A DNA stretch of 64,000 bases from Lingula anatina. Lineage: Eukaryota; Brachiopoda; Lingulata; Lingulida; Lingulidae. A program made the translations under genes and the position numbers. The stretch covers positions 1 to 64,000 of the forward strand of contig NW_019776079.1 of assembly GCF_001039355.2 (NCBI RefSeq). The letters run 5' to 3'. Each line of letters begins with the position of its first letter. Position 1 is the stretch's first letter. The notes beneath the pieces were generated by a model that did not search any database, was not told where the DNA came from, and saw nothing but the letters and a program-made list of their open reading frames with translations. Below are positions 35,801 through 48,650 of the stretch, piece by piece.

Positions 35801-38800
35801 AAAGTGGACCTTTTCTCTGAAGAAAGTAAAATCAATCGATGAGAACAGAAGAGCACCACATCTTTAATACTTTAGAAATTACAATAAATCAAAATATATC
35901 TTGATTGTAAAGACCCCACTGGGACCCTAAACTAGATTATTTTATACACTTCATTTTCTACATGTCTGCCTATGGAGGTAATAAGTCACAAATCCAACAT
36001 CAGCTTTGCACAAAATCAATGCAATGAAATGCAACCCAAGCAGTGTCTGGAATTAATCTAACACATACAGGTTGTAAAGAAAACAGAAAAAAACATCCGT
36101 TTCCTTGGGAAATAACTAAAACAGGACAGGTTACTTGATTTCAAAAGTTACGTTTTGCTAATATTCATCTTGTTTCCAAGATTTTCAAACATGCACTATG
36201 TTCTAAGTTAGCTTAATCTAAAGTAGCAAGTTTAAATAACAGTTACAGTTAATTTGAGCACAGGCAGTATGGCAATATCCTGATAAAATTCTACAAAATC
36301 CATTTTTAACAAGAGGTGGGTACCTTACCCAAACTTTTTAATACATTGGCAAACTTGCACACTTCTTTCAAAAGACTGGTGTAGGTAATCTTTCCATCAT
36401 CTCCGGGGTCATTGCCTTCCCTGTAAGCAAATAGAGAAAAGAAATAAAAGCTTATCAAATCAATGCAAATACAGAGCCATGAGCTCCCCCACCCAACACT
36501 GCCATCTACATACAATTCATATTGCTTTCCCCTATCATGTTCTCCATTTAATACATGAAATCTGTCATTTTTGCATATTTAGGGTATACCTCTATTGTGA
36601 CTGATATGGACTGATATTGCAAAATGAACTGACTTTCACCAGGCAAGCAGAGAGAGCACAAGTAACAGCTACTGCAAAGTTTATTCTTTGTGTAGGACCA
36701 TTATTCAATATTTTTCATACTAGATTTTTTTAAAGCTCAGAAAACATGTAGTTAAATTGCACCTCTCTTCACATCAAATTAAAATGGAAAAGAATTAGTT
36801 TTGGGCAATTAAAATTACTCTTGAACTGAAGTGCTATGGATAACAGTGACATCAAATTTAACAAGAAAAATGGTGGGATAAGGTAAATATGGAATGGCTC
36901 TTGTAAAGAAAATCTAAAAATCTTGTAAAGAAAATCCAAGAAAACATGCTGCACCAGAACAGACATACTAATTTGCTGGCATGAAGTTTTATAACTGATT
37001 TGACCTGTTCTTAATTTTACTTAAGTTTTAGCATTTGGCTAAATTGGTGAGTGTTAGCGCTACCCCAGATTATTTCTCTGCCCATGAACTAGCTATGTAC
37101 CAGCAAGTTTTTGCATAACAATTATGTTATCACAAAGCTGGTCTCTGGTAGAGAATGCAAACTGATCAAAATACTCACATCGAAATATTCACTTGAAAGA
37201 TAACAGGCCCGTAACCAGCAATTTCAGAGGGGGGGGGTCGTTTTCTGAAAAAGGGGACCTTTTACCATAAAATCCTCAATTACATAGGTCAAATTTTACC
37301 CAAAGTGGACCTTTTCCCAAGAAAAAGGGTGGTTCTTTCGAATCCCCCCAAACCCCCCCTGGCTAAGGGCCTGGATAATATACCTGTTTTCACTCAGTTT
37401 TGGCTGAGCTAATGGGAAACCAGTATGGTGCTACTGCCTCTCACTTTAGGGATGTGTGAATGCTCTTTGATTGCACCCAAAGCACTGTTGAAAAGTTTAC
37501 ACAATGACATAGGCACCAATATTTTGCTGACAATGTCTTGCCGTTTTAGTTTTCTGTTGTTTAAGGGGGAGACATCAGTGCACATATTCTAAACTAATAT
37601 TAGGCAAACAAACACAAGGTGAAGGAATCCTGTACACCAACCTGAAATTTTTCTTTGAGTTCTAAACACTAGAAACTTGGCAATTTCAATCAATAGTCCA
37701 CAAAAGAATAAAGAAAAATGCAGTGCATACTCAATTTTGTATTTGAACAGCTGGGTTCAAAGGGATGTTTCTCTACAAGTGACCAATAGCTAAAAACACT
37801 GCTGCATGGCCAGCCAAATATTTCTTTTAAAAATACATAGAAAAACTGAAGAGGAATTGCTTCTTCATATTATCCCCTACATACAAAATGCTTTTGAGAC
37901 ATGCCATTCAATATGATGTTGTTTTAAATAATGCATTATTCTAATGGTGACTGTGAGCAATATTTTATTATGCACCACACAGTATTTTTTTAGACATCTG
38001 TGGGCATGATATAAAAGGATTGAAAAGAACATCTAAGTCATAAATGTGATTTGTTATCCAAAAGTCAGTGATACAAAAGAAGAGGCTCATATCTCTCACT
38101 GCTTTTCAAAGATTAAAAATCCATACTTTACTACTACTGTTTACAAATATTTCTAAGGGCATGTTATCACAAATTTTAACTAGTTATTTACTGAAAATGC
38201 CTGCAACTGTTTTATTAACTTTTTTGTTCATTTGTTCTGCAAAGCATGATAAATACAGACCATTATACACTTATAAAATGCCTGCATGTGTACATATGGT
38301 TAAATAAAGCATATATCTGGCAATATTTCACCAATTATAACAATGGCTTTCTCATGACAATTATTCCATCTGATTGCATGGTAAACATTAACATTTGAAT
38401 TAATGTGGAGTAATACTCTCCATTTTATCATTTAGATATTTTATCTGACTGAGCCATTATATCTATGTATTTATCCAACTTTTCATGGGTGCCATATTAT
38501 TTACTACTAATAAAAGTATATAAATTTTATTTAATACTTTTGTGTTGAAGTGTCATATCCTGACAAAAATAAATAAATAAAATCTATCTAAAAACGACGC
38601 TTCCAATGCCAGTTACCCTCCTGAGGTGGCAGTAACTGTCATAATCATTGACTGCAAACATTGTCATGTTTCACGAATAAGAATGACAATAGAAAATGGG
38701 TCAATGGGTGTCAAGCCCACTCGCTTCCACCACTAGAACTACCGAGTAACGTATGTAGCAATGTGTAAACGTGTGAAAGTGGAGAAATGCAAACATATAC

Positions 38801-39133
38801 TACATACCAGTAAAATGCAACAGTATCCCCTAAACCGTTGCTGATATGCCTGTCAAGCATATTGTAACACATATTTGTAACAGCGCCTTCCATCCACTTG
38901 ATGAAAATCGGGCCTTTACGTACATCGAAATTGTAGTCGAGGAACTTTCCTTTTGGCAGTGACTTCCAATAGAATTCTTTCGCAATCTTGCCCCAGAATG
39001 CTTCTGGGTCTTCTACAGACTGCTTGTACATCTCTCTGTATTGCTCCATGCTGGAGACGTGTGCTCCATCTTGGATATGTTTCAATGGAGAAAACACCAT
39101 GTCCAGCTCGCCGGCTCCATTCTCTGCCGCCAT
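26838..39133 (-). CDS. ACSS2: acetyl-CoA synthetase, cytosolic type, 16 exons, complete
   Basis: Makes acetyl-CoA from acetate, ATP and CoA. Exons (minus strand): 39133-38808, 36420-36329, 35382-35279, 34737-34665, 34265-34190, 33134-32984, 31152-31037, 30676-30484, 30131-29998, 29822-29690, 29390-29334, 29106-29026, 28690-28582, 28332-28133, 27291-27246, 27037-26838. Every junction is in phase, giving 696 residues (human ACSS2 has 701). Landmarks: N-terminal [12 protein letters not shown], the P-loop [11 protein letters not shown] (split between exons 7 and 8), [49 protein letters not shown], and the catalytic lysine motif TRSGKIMRR near the C-terminus. Exon 6 encodes the acidic, basic-ended insert also found in animal ACSS2 (ending PPAKRPCK). 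No mitochondrial presequence is evident, so ACSS2 fits better than ACSS1. The frame is open upstream of the chosen ATG but has no family support there. Confidence 0.96.
28943..28980. repeat. poly-C / (AC)n microsatellite in ACSS2 intron
   Basis: A run of C residues leads directly into about 12 AC units, in the intron between ACSS2 exons 12 and 13. Confidence 0.9.
37204..37373. mobile_element. hAT-like MITE with CAGGCCCGTA ends
   Basis: 170 bp with inverted ends CAGGCCCGTAACCAG and CTGGCTAAGGGCCTG. GATAA occurs immediately outside both ends, a possible target duplication. The interior holds GGGGACCTTTT and AAAGTGGACCTTTTCCC blocks. It lies in the first intron of ACSS2. A related single end (TTTGAAATTGCTGGCTACAG) appears at about 41839-41862. 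Short elements with this end are widespread in marine animal genomes, by my recollection. Confidence 0.75.
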
Positions 39134-40599
39134 TTTGAACAACAATGATGTTGTGGATACGCTGCTAGAGACATCTGCCGGGAATTCCCCTGAAAACCAC
39201 ACCGAGGTTCTGTGACTCACGTCGTAAGCTAAGTGGACTACATTACATTCAGTAATACAAAGTTCCAGAAGTTTAATCAAAGGTGATGCATGCGAGTTAT
39301 TTCATTATATGTTATTTAAAGCAGTTTTACATAATATTTTGTCAAAGAAAGTTGCGACAAAACCAATAATATGAAATAATATTGCATGTAGGCCTACTGT
39401 ACTCCGAAGCTCACAGTAGGGCGCGAATACATTTGAATGCGTGCGTGGGGTATGTAGAGGTAGAAAACTGGACGTCGGAGACCGACCCTCTGTATCTTTC
39501 TGTGTTTTTTCTTTTAATTAATTTTTTAAACACTGGCCTTCTTTATTGTAATGGAGAAAGAGTATCTTCAATGAAGGCAACCCCTTTCCTATATAGGTCA
39601 TTGAATAAAATCCTAAACGCACTCTTTATGAAACATTCAACAAACCTCAACTATAAATCTTTTATTAAACATAAATACTCGCACAAACAGCTTATTCGCT
39701 TTCCATATCAAGATCAAATCTGGCCAAAAAAAAGGCTCCCATTTGTTTACAACTCGATTTATTTTCCATTTATAGTCAATGGCCCACCGAAGAAAACCGA
39801 GTCGTTGATTTGTTGATCACTTGGGGCCGCGTTATTTTGAGTAGGCCTATTGGGTTGTAATTTATCTTAAATGGTGCTCTCAGGACTGAATAGCTTCACT
39901 TAACATTATTCGATGTAAGTGAAAAAGGAGAAACCTGCTTTTCCATTTTTAGTAGACAAAATACGGAGTAGGAAGTAATACAGATAGGAGGTTCTGGTAT
40001 AGATACATGTAAGCAAATGCAAACATTATTTTTTCATTTAAATTTGAAATATACAGTGCCCGAGTTGTATGGTGTTGTGTGATATGGTGTTGTATTATGG
40101 GCACACTGTTGTCAGGGGTGCGGCGGTAATACCCATACATGGAGTATATGATTCTATTATTACGTTTGCTTATAGAGGGAACTTTTCTTTGGCAAATAAC
40201 AATGACCGTAGACTCCCTCTCCCCCCCTCCTACATTTCCCCAGTCTCCTCAAGCGCTTCAACCTCTGAGGGGATTTTTCGTCGAGACTTCTCTAAAACAT
40301 TTCTTCAAAATTCTTCGTGAATGACGAAATAGATGATAGACCCATTTCCATCTTGCAATAAACATACCAATCAGTAATTCCTCTACGGTNCCCCCCCCCC
40401 CCCCCCTCCTACATTTCCCCAGTCTCCTCAAGCGCTTCAACCTCTGAGGAGATTTTTCGTCGAGACTTCTCTAAAACATTTCTTCAAAATTCTTCGTGAA
40501 TGACAGAATAGATGATAGACCCATTTCCATCTTGCAATAAACATACCAATCAGTAATTCCTCTACGGTGATTAATGCCAAGTACATAAAGTGACGTTGC
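39134..40599. other. intergenic region upstream of ACSS2
   Basis: The divergent spacer between ACSS2 (minus) and the BRICHOS gene (plus). It contains a ~175 bp direct repeat either side of an N at 40390. A 144-codon plus-strand frame (39382-39816) has no recognisable domain and was not accepted. Confidence 0.5.
40215..40568 (+). repeat. ~175 bp tandem duplication separated by an N
   Basis: 40215-40389 and 40391-40568 are the same sequence (CTCCTACATTTCCCCAGTCT through AATTCCTCTACGGT) with about three differences. A single N and a run of C residues mark the junction. This looks like an unmerged contig overlap or two haplotypes rather than a genomic tandem repeat, though a true duplication is possible. 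Confidence 0.85.
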
Positions 40600-40889
40600 G
40601 GAACGCCGACTGCAGAACACGGTCGTAGATACACTTTTGATAATAGTCGCGTTTCCGGCGTGTGTCTGCTCAGATTGCAGTGCTTGATTGGAAGAGGTCT
40701 TAATATAGAAAGGTGTAGGTGTTTTATTCTTTAAAATAGAAGTAACTGTTTAAGCCCTGATTGATGCGTGCATGAGAACAGGGGATATAAATGGACATCA
40801 GATAAACTACAGTGGAGTATTACCTGAAACTCCGAAGTGGAAAGCATAACGGCTGGATATGTGCTAAGATATTCTTTTAGAAAAAACAG
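40600..40889 (+). promoter_or_regulatory. possible non-coding leader exon of the BRICHOS gene
   Basis: A good donor (AAAACAG|GTATGT at 40890) ends a stretch without a long open frame, 3.5 kb before the BRICHOS start exon, which is itself preceded by an acceptor-like TTAACAG just before its ATG. The two could be spliced together as a 5' UTR. There is no coding evidence, so this rests on splice signals only. Confidence 0.25.
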
Positions 40890-43800
40890 GTATGTATTGT
40901 GGTATCTGGATTTAATATTTTGATCAATTATATTTTACATTTTATATACGCAGAGGGGTGTTGAAAGAGTAAATGGCTGACAGTAAATGATATATAGCTA
41001 GATAATACTGTAGATAATAATGTAGATAATATTCTGTCCGACGTTCCATGCCAAAACATTTGCAAGCAATCTCCTGAACATTTCGGATATCTTTTTAAAT
41101 TAAACACGGGTACAGACGTGGTTGAGATATTGCTGTTCAGGGATAAATTTTTCAAAGCATATTTGGTACTAAATTGATGCTGAATGACAACCATTTCATG
41201 ATATATACAGTCTTAGATGTATTCAAACTTCATTAAAGTATGTAAAAGTAGAATTTTGAGGACGCTCACAAAGCTTTTAATATCAAAAGATCGCAATTCA
41301 TTTTGAACAAGGATCTTGAAAACGTACTGGGATGCGTTTTCTTAATCACTGGAAATACTAAAATGAACACTGAATACCAGGTGAAAAGTTTCGAAAACGT
41401 GAGCAAATGGTCTTAACATTCCATGGACTATTTCGCGCCAATGATTTTCCCCCATGTGTATAATTTTTTTTCGAGAAAAGAACCCAACTATGTGAGGAAC
41501 ATCTCGGAACATGTACCCTATTTCATTGTAAAAGTTTCGTTCTCACAATCATAAATACTTCAAGAAACATTTATGCTTCCCCGCTGTTCGTTTCCACTGC
41601 ACTTGGAATGGTGCAAAACAGTACACGTAAAACATTGATTTGAAATGTTTCTGTAAAATGCGAAGATTTACTTTGTTCATTTACCAGCCATACTGCGAAC
41701 GACTGGTGAAGTACTGCATATGAAGAAAAATATTTTTTCACCCTTATCAAACCCTTAGAAAAGGTAGCGTCGAATGGATTGGGCTGGGAAAAGGGCGACT
41801 ATTAACGAGTCATTTTCGCTGTAATAAGGTACCCCGCCTTTGAAATTGCTGGCTACAGGTCTGCTTACATACGTGTAAACTTAATAAATGTTTTTATAAT
41901 AAGTCTAAGCCTCAGTCCTTTTTCTCGTCATGATATAACTGTTTTGGTAAATGAGATATGGAAGACACGTGGTAAAATTAATTGAAAAAGTTACAGAGAT
42001 ATCATGAAAAAGAAGCCATTAGCACTAGGCGTTGCGACACTTTGCCTTACTTATTGCCATGTGCGTTTGTTAAGGTATGGAGATCGATTGTTTAGTTGTT
42101 TATGTAAACGGAATAAAACCAATTTTGTTATTTATCGCCATTTTATGGCTTCATGTACCATGAAAAAAAGTCTTGAAACGCGTTTGGATATAATTTACTG
42201 AAGAATGAATAGGGCAGAATTGAGATTGGGCCTAAGTGGAATAGTGTAATTTAAATATTTAAATATTCTTCACTACTTCTTATCAATAATTCGCATTCTA
42301 TGTATTTAATAAGTATAATCCATATATATTGGTGCTGGACAGTGGAATCCTGATAAAAAGGGGAGAAGGGAGGGTCCTTCCTTGAATTCATTGATAACTA
42401 CAACTGATGTGAATACTATTTGTCTTTTTAGCGCAATGTTGTTATAAGACGTGATATTGCTGTGAGGGCCAATCGCCCTTTTCATTTTTAGTTTTAATTT
42501 ACAATAATGTTTGTCTCATTGATACCTGAACTACTCGTCTATCCCTGCCCTTTCATTCATAAAACTGTCTTTGCATCTCAGAAAACGGCCCGTTGTTTGA
42601 GTTACCGTTTCACTCTAAGTGCGGCTATTTAATCTACCCTCGCTTTGATAACGGAATATTTAGGTATATCTATTTACTTCGCAATGGGTTTTGTCCTAGT
42701 ATATGGGTTAAAAGGCTAAAACAATATCACGGAACAAAAAGAACAAAAACAAGGTTTCAGGGCAAACCCCATATCAGCTGTCATTAAACAGTGAAACACT
42801 GTATTCTAGGACAAAAAGATTTGATGTAACTTCCGCTTCTTTCGGTCTTCGTTTGTACAAATTCTTACACGGGACAAAGTTTTGATAAATCAAGGCCTCT
42901 TCAGCCAAGGCAGGTCAGGCGAAGAACCGTACCACTTAAAAAGTAGGTTTGCTACTAGTACTTGAGGAATCAAACTTTTTGCGTTCTTGTTGGGGTTCTG
43001 AAGTTGAAAAATGTGCTTCATATATTATTTTGCTATATTTTTCCCATTAATTATACTTGAGCCGAGCTAAGAAAGATTAAGAACGTTTCGATTTAAGCGA
43101 AAGCATTTCGAAAAACTATTTTCTGGCTGTTAGGTGAACGAGTGTATACTTTTGTGGTGTGCCAGTAATTGAAAGAAAAGTTTATGCAGTGTAGAAAACA
43201 TTCAAACTTCATAAAATATGCCCCATTGTTCTTTCCTTATCAAAAACGATAAAAGCCGAACGTGGGACATGTGAAATTTATGGAACACGTATAAAAGTTC
43301 CAAATGGGCTATCTTGTATGTAAGTAATATTAAAAAGAGAGAAAACAGTTCCATTTTTTAAATAGAAATCATCGAGGAGAGAAAAAGATTAGGAAACAAT
43401 GGATGGAAAAGTATATTCAGGTATACTGTATTTATTTTGTAACAGTATTTTGTAGCAACCATTTTGTCATTAAACCGAAACACCTTTTTAATTACTTGCT
43501 TTCTAAAATTTCCTTTGTATAGTACTAACTTTTGAGTTTTTTTTTTCTTTTTCGGTCTATCCGGTCAATTGCAGGAAAAATTGATATAAGTTTATCTATC
43601 AAATTGTGTGTTTCATTCTATGAACCGTTTTAATCAATTGGCTTGGAGTCTGGACGTGATTAGCACGGTGTTTTCTTCTCACGAACTCATTTGCTATGCA
43701 TTATACGAACAATAAGTCACATAATTGATTGCCAATCCATAAACGCTGTTCGCACATCCTTTCCGACGCCTCGTTTTCTTTGAAATTTCCTCGCCTGAAT

Positions 43801-44382
43801 AGAACTCATTAAAAAACTGTTTAAGTTTCAGTAACCTTTGTAATTGATTTGGCTGTTACGAGGTCCTCCTAAAACAAAAGCGAGCCAACTTTCTCGACTT
43901 CGGCGTTCAGCATTAACTTACCATCCAAAATTGGTTCCTGGCGCTCCCATCTGTCCTGGGTTGTCTCGGACACGTTATAATTACATGGAATATGCTTTTG
44001 TGGGATATTTGACGCACTAAAACTCCGTCTTAAGTATGGGTGGGCACAGGTTCAAAAAGAAACCCCAGACAATTGTATTTGGGTGATTTGTGTGAAATTA
44101 ATGTCATAACGAAGCCGCGTAAACTTGAGGCACGTGGCAATAATTGCAGAATGAGATGCGTCTGTGTGCATTATAACACAGTAACTATTTGGGCAATTTG
44201 TTCCGCGTGCGCATTATAGGGGTTTGGCCTCTTTCGTTGCCAAGCTTGTAACTATAATATCCTGCCAAAATAATTTCCACATATGTCTAATGTAAGGAAC
44301 GTTTGTCCAGACGACTAAAAGGATTTTCAGAATGTTTCATGTCTTTTCAGAGCTCCTCTTGTCTACCACTCATCTTAACAGA
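40890..44382. other. non-coding stretch before the BRICHOS coding exons
   Basis: 3.5 kb of AT-rich sequence with no supported gene; possibly the first intron of the BRICHOS gene. It holds one end of a CAGGCCCGTA-type MITE near 41839-41862. Confidence 0.5.
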
Positions 44383-46835
44383 ATGCAGAAATTATGGATC
44401 GCACTGATTTTCTGGGCGTTTGCGTTAATCAAGGCGAGATCGGTAAGGGGACTTTATGTAAAACATTGTGATGTTTTAATGAAAATTTAACTACAAAGTC
44501 AAAAGAGGATTTATATGTTAAAAACCATTATTAATGGTTTATCAAAGGTGAACATGTCCTTTTGTAAATCAAACTTTCCAGCGTTTGACTTTAAATTTAA
44601 ATTTATGCATCTAGATAGATTGGTGAAATTATTATTTTCTATGAGTTCTATTCAGCCGTTAATTATGTTGTGTTATAAGCGAACGCGGTGTTTTGATGTA
44701 ATATTATCATTTTTACTTGTACAAATGGCTTTATCCTTTTTTGATTTTTTTTATTTTTTTCTTTACGTAAAACGTAATGCTTTTAAATAGCAGTAGCTTC
44801 GTTGTGTATTTGATTAATGTCCGCTCGAGTGTTTTTTGTACAAAAAAAAGTTTTTGATTTACTGCTGCTTTTTTGTTCTACTGATCATTAATTGCAACAT
44901 AAATATCATTTATGGTCACTGCAGTTGCTCGTAAAATCAAAAGAGAAACAAGATGTGTAATTTATTGTAAATTTGTCGTCAACAAAACCTCGTTAGGTAA
45001 ATTGTTTGTCCCTGTTTACGTTTTAGATAAAATCTGAATGTAAAAGAATGATAGAAATGGTGTTTACCCTTTGTGTACAACGTTTGAAGAACTTAATATT
45101 AGAATGAGAATCGCATGATTAAAGTAAGTTAAAGTGTGCTCATCTCCATGTAAACAAACCCCGCTCGTATAGACGATATTTATATCAGGTAACGTCCAAC
45201 GGATCTCTTTGGATCACCTGCAGGCCGGCAGTTATGATAAGCTATAAAAAAGATTTTTTTGTGTGTTGCCGGTAAAGATTAGATAACTAACAGAAGAAAT
45301 ACGACGCAAAGGAAAATGTTTTTAGTTGACCATCAAGGTATTTTTGAATCAAAAATTTAAAGTGGATATTAATCATATTTGTTTTTACTATTTTCTTTAT
45401 TTCCATCAGATTCCCAGCTATACTTTTAAATCGAATGGGAGGTTATACAGAGCTCCTGTGTATGACCGAGACACGTACTCCATGTCTGTCACTCCCGAGA
45501 CTCCGGACAGCGACAGAGTCATTATTATACATGACTATACAACCGTGAGTACCACTTTCTAGTAACGATGAATCACAAATTAATGGACTATATTAGAGTA
45601 AGATTGTTTCAGAAGCTCGTCCCATTCTTTCTGACACGATACTTTTCAAGGTTCATTATAAATAAAGCACTTGAGCATTATCAGAAAAGTGCAGCGCGAG
45701 AAGTTCCTTTCCTCATTTTATCAATAATGATACTGCCTGAACTCTCAAAAACAAAAGTTTCTTTAGAAAGATTTGCCAAATTGACTAGTTTTCTTTTCTT
45801 TCTTTCTTTCTTTTTTTCTTTTTTTCTTTTTTTTAATTTTTATTCATTTCATCTATTTCATTTTTAGCACACGCCATTAATTAATATGGGTATTTTTAAT
45901 CCTGTCCGTTTTCCAGTTTTCCTAGAAAGGCCACTACATTATGATGGATATTTGACTTCAATTTTCAGAATATAACTGTTTACAAAGACATCAGTGCGAC
46001 CACTTGTCTCATCTCTCCTTTCTACCCAGAGGTGCTCGAAAAAGATGTGCTTCTACTCAAAATGCGGAGAGGCCGCAATGTAAGTAAATATTTAACAACA
46101 GAATATGTAGACAAAATGATACTATACCGTATAGATCTTTAAAGAAATACCTAGTAGCATTGTAGTTGTATACAAAAAATTGATCTTATAATTTCCAACT
46201 TTCTATTCAAGAAATTTAGAGCTTCAGTTGTATGAAAACAAGTATAGAAAATGTTCACTTCGTTCCCGACGAAAGTTTTGTTGAACAACATTGAAGATAA
46301 ACGATTCAAGAAGTTTTATAACAGTCTAACTCATAAACACACAAAGTAAGAGCTTGATAAAATACACGGTAGCTGAATACAAAGTCAAGAAAGACTACAT
46401 ACATGTATAACTGGTAAAAGAATAGAAATTTCATTCAAAAACTGGTAAGAATATTAGACGAATCAACGAGCTTTTATAAATAAAAAAACTTTTTCTACAA
46501 GTCATTATCAGGTCTTGGCAGAAATAAATTTCTAAGATGAGAAAACAGGTGATACAATGTGCAGTTTAGGTTTTCTGAATTACGTTGTAACTACAATTAT
46601 TTGTGTTTTTTTCTAGGGCGTGCGGGAAAGTGGGGCAATATTCTTAGTCGCGGAAATGAAGTTAACGAAAGAAGAAACACAAGCGTTTGGAATTGGCGCT
46701 CGTTTGTGCCTTAGTTATCCTGCGTTCCTTGTGCGACGCTCATCACAGTCACCGCGTCATACTAAGAGCACGACTGACAAAGATTCTGTCCCATCAATTG
46801 GCCGTGTCTACGTGGATATTCGGTTTGCCAGATGA
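44383..46835 (+). CDS. secreted BRICHOS-domain precursor, 4 exons
   Basis: Exons 44383-44442, 45410-45544, 45969-46079 and 46617-46835, all joined in phase 0, encode 174 residues. Residues 1-20 are a hydrophobic signal peptide (MQKLWIALIFWAFALIKARS). Residues about 55-140 fit the BRICHOS pattern: a beta strand with the conserved Asp (VIIIHDYTT), ITVYKD, a first conserved Cys at 78 (TTCLISPFYPE), then a second Cys at 133 (LCLSYPAFLV). BRICHOS domains chaperone an aggregation-prone C-terminal segment that is often released by proteolysis. Here the domain is followed by a dibasic RR (142-143) and a 31-residue basic tail ending VYVDIRFAR, which could be the released peptide. No transmembrane segment apart from the signal. 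A polyadenylation signal AATAAA lies at 47610. The specific family member is not recognised. Confidence 0.82.
45783..45842. repeat. CTTT-rich / T-rich microsatellite
   Basis: A TTTC/TTTCT-rich simple repeat in the intron between exons 2 and 3 of the BRICHOS gene. Confidence 0.85.
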
Positions 46836-47630
46836 CAACTTTTATAGGATAAATCGGACAATGGCAGTGAGACTAAAGAACGCATTCGGCAATCAAAAAT
46901 AATGACGTTATTTAAAATCGATCAGTGGAAGACGATCAGACAGTCCCGGCAATCAGTAGCATTGCCATGGCCTGTATTTCAATTGTATAAAGATCTCTTG
47001 GTCACTTGTATATTCAGAACGTCTGTGATAAATATGAATTATGTACATGTGTGAAGGAAGTCGAATGTTTTGGGATGAAATGCAATTATTATGGGAGCCA
47101 GATCTTGGATAGCAGCGAGGGGTAGCACTGTCGTAAGCTATACACTAGTCTGCTGTAGTTGTGCGTGGTTTGGAGTGGACGACTGATATAGGGCCTACCG
47201 CACACGAGAGCCACGAGCTGGGCAAATGACTTCTTTGCGTACGTGTATGTTGAAGCGTAGGGTTTTTTTTTTCATGTCAGATACCGATGTTAAAACCTGT
47301 ATTGTGCTTCAAGTTGATGCACGGGCTGATAGACTTGTGTCGAAGGCACAAATGAAAAATATCTTATGCCGGATATAACGAAAATGATTTGATGAAATAA
47401 TGGAGGAAGATATCTGGTACTTACACTCATTATTTAATAATCTACGGATAAGATTAAAGATTTAACCTATAAATATCTAGTAAACATATTCTTTGACTTG
47501 TAAATACAAATTATACTTCATTTATTTGAATGATGGCCTGTAAGTGACTGTCCAATTATATTAAACAACAAAATAACATTGTCGACAACTAGACCTTCCT
47601 TATTTTATCAATAAAAAGTTATTTATCTGT
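46836..47630 (+). other. 3' UTR of the BRICHOS gene
   Basis: This follows the TGA at 46833-46835. AATAAA at 47610-47615 is the best polyadenylation signal. No coding potential. Confidence 0.5.
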
Positions 47631-48631
47631 CAATTAAACTTTTCTTTAGTTTAAGAGAATTGAAATTACCTTTACTATTATACATTGTAACACTCAGACT
47701 GATTAAACTCGAGCATTACGTATTTTATTTACTAATTGTGTTTTACTTATTCGTTTCTATTACTTTATTTCATGTTTGCATTAATTTACCTTTTAATTTT
47801 CTTTATTTATTTTTTGATTTATATTTCTATTGTTTAGTTTCCTGGTAAGAGAAACGCGTTTTGTGTCATGGCTTGCAAGAGATCAATCAAAATTATTGCT
47901 TTTTGCATGGATGTAGAATGTTGGAATGCATATCTCGGGTGGAAAATTATAAACGAACCAATCTTCAATATCAGTTTAAAGACATTTTTCCATAAAGTCA
48001 ATGGAATTTTCATCTAATACTACATGTTATTGCTTCTGGTTCTGGTTTTAACAAAATGCCTTTGTAACTTTCCTGTTCTAGTTATTTCAAAAAAGTTAAG
48101 GAATGTTTCGTTCTTACAATTTCCGGCATGTACAAAAAGGTAACTCTTCTGATCTGCAGTGTTTCAATAAAGCGCCTTCTCACAGTCCACGACACTATAA
48201 ATTTTCCAAAAGGTAAAAAACATTAAAGTTGTCTGTGGGAAGCACAGGCTCATAAATAAAATGCTGTTCATTCAGAATCTGTCAGAAATTTTATTACACT
48301 TTTTAGGGGAGGTGCGGATTTTTTTAACGTTCATAATACTTAGAAACTTAGTACCTGTAGCTGTAATGTCCGCAGAGAAAGATTTAGATGCCGTCTTTCG
48401 CGTGCACTGATTTTATACTGTATGGCTATGAGGAAGTATCGCTGGAGCTTAGAAGTGTGGTACCCTATACCAAGGTGGCAAATTTCAAAAAGCCAGAGAA
48501 TCAAACGGCAGAAAATCAAATGACTGTTTATTATCTACAGACGTATCTGTGAATATCTTGTGAAAAATCAATCTGTCGCCCTGGTAGAGGAAAGAAGTGT
48601 GGTACTGTAGAATAATGCCAAGCTGATGGTT

Positions 48632-48650
48632 GGGGGGGGGGGGGGGGGGG
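48632..48650. repeat. poly-G run
   Basis: About 19 consecutive G residues; the length is likely unreliable in the assembly. Confidence 0.9.

Noticed and set aside
38711-39280. N-terminal extension of ACSS2 upstream of the ATG at 39133
   Set aside because: The frame is open, but the extra residues have no family counterpart, and MAAENG at 39133 gives the expected length.
39382-39816. 144-codon plus-strand open frame upstream of ACSS2
   Set aside because: No signal peptide, domain or family resemblance, and no splice partners. A frame of this length can occur by chance in 64 kb of AT-rich DNA.
45568-45867. 99-codon plus-strand frame inside a BRICHOS intron
   Set aside because: It runs into a CTTT microsatellite (poly-F/S) and lies between two well-supported exons.
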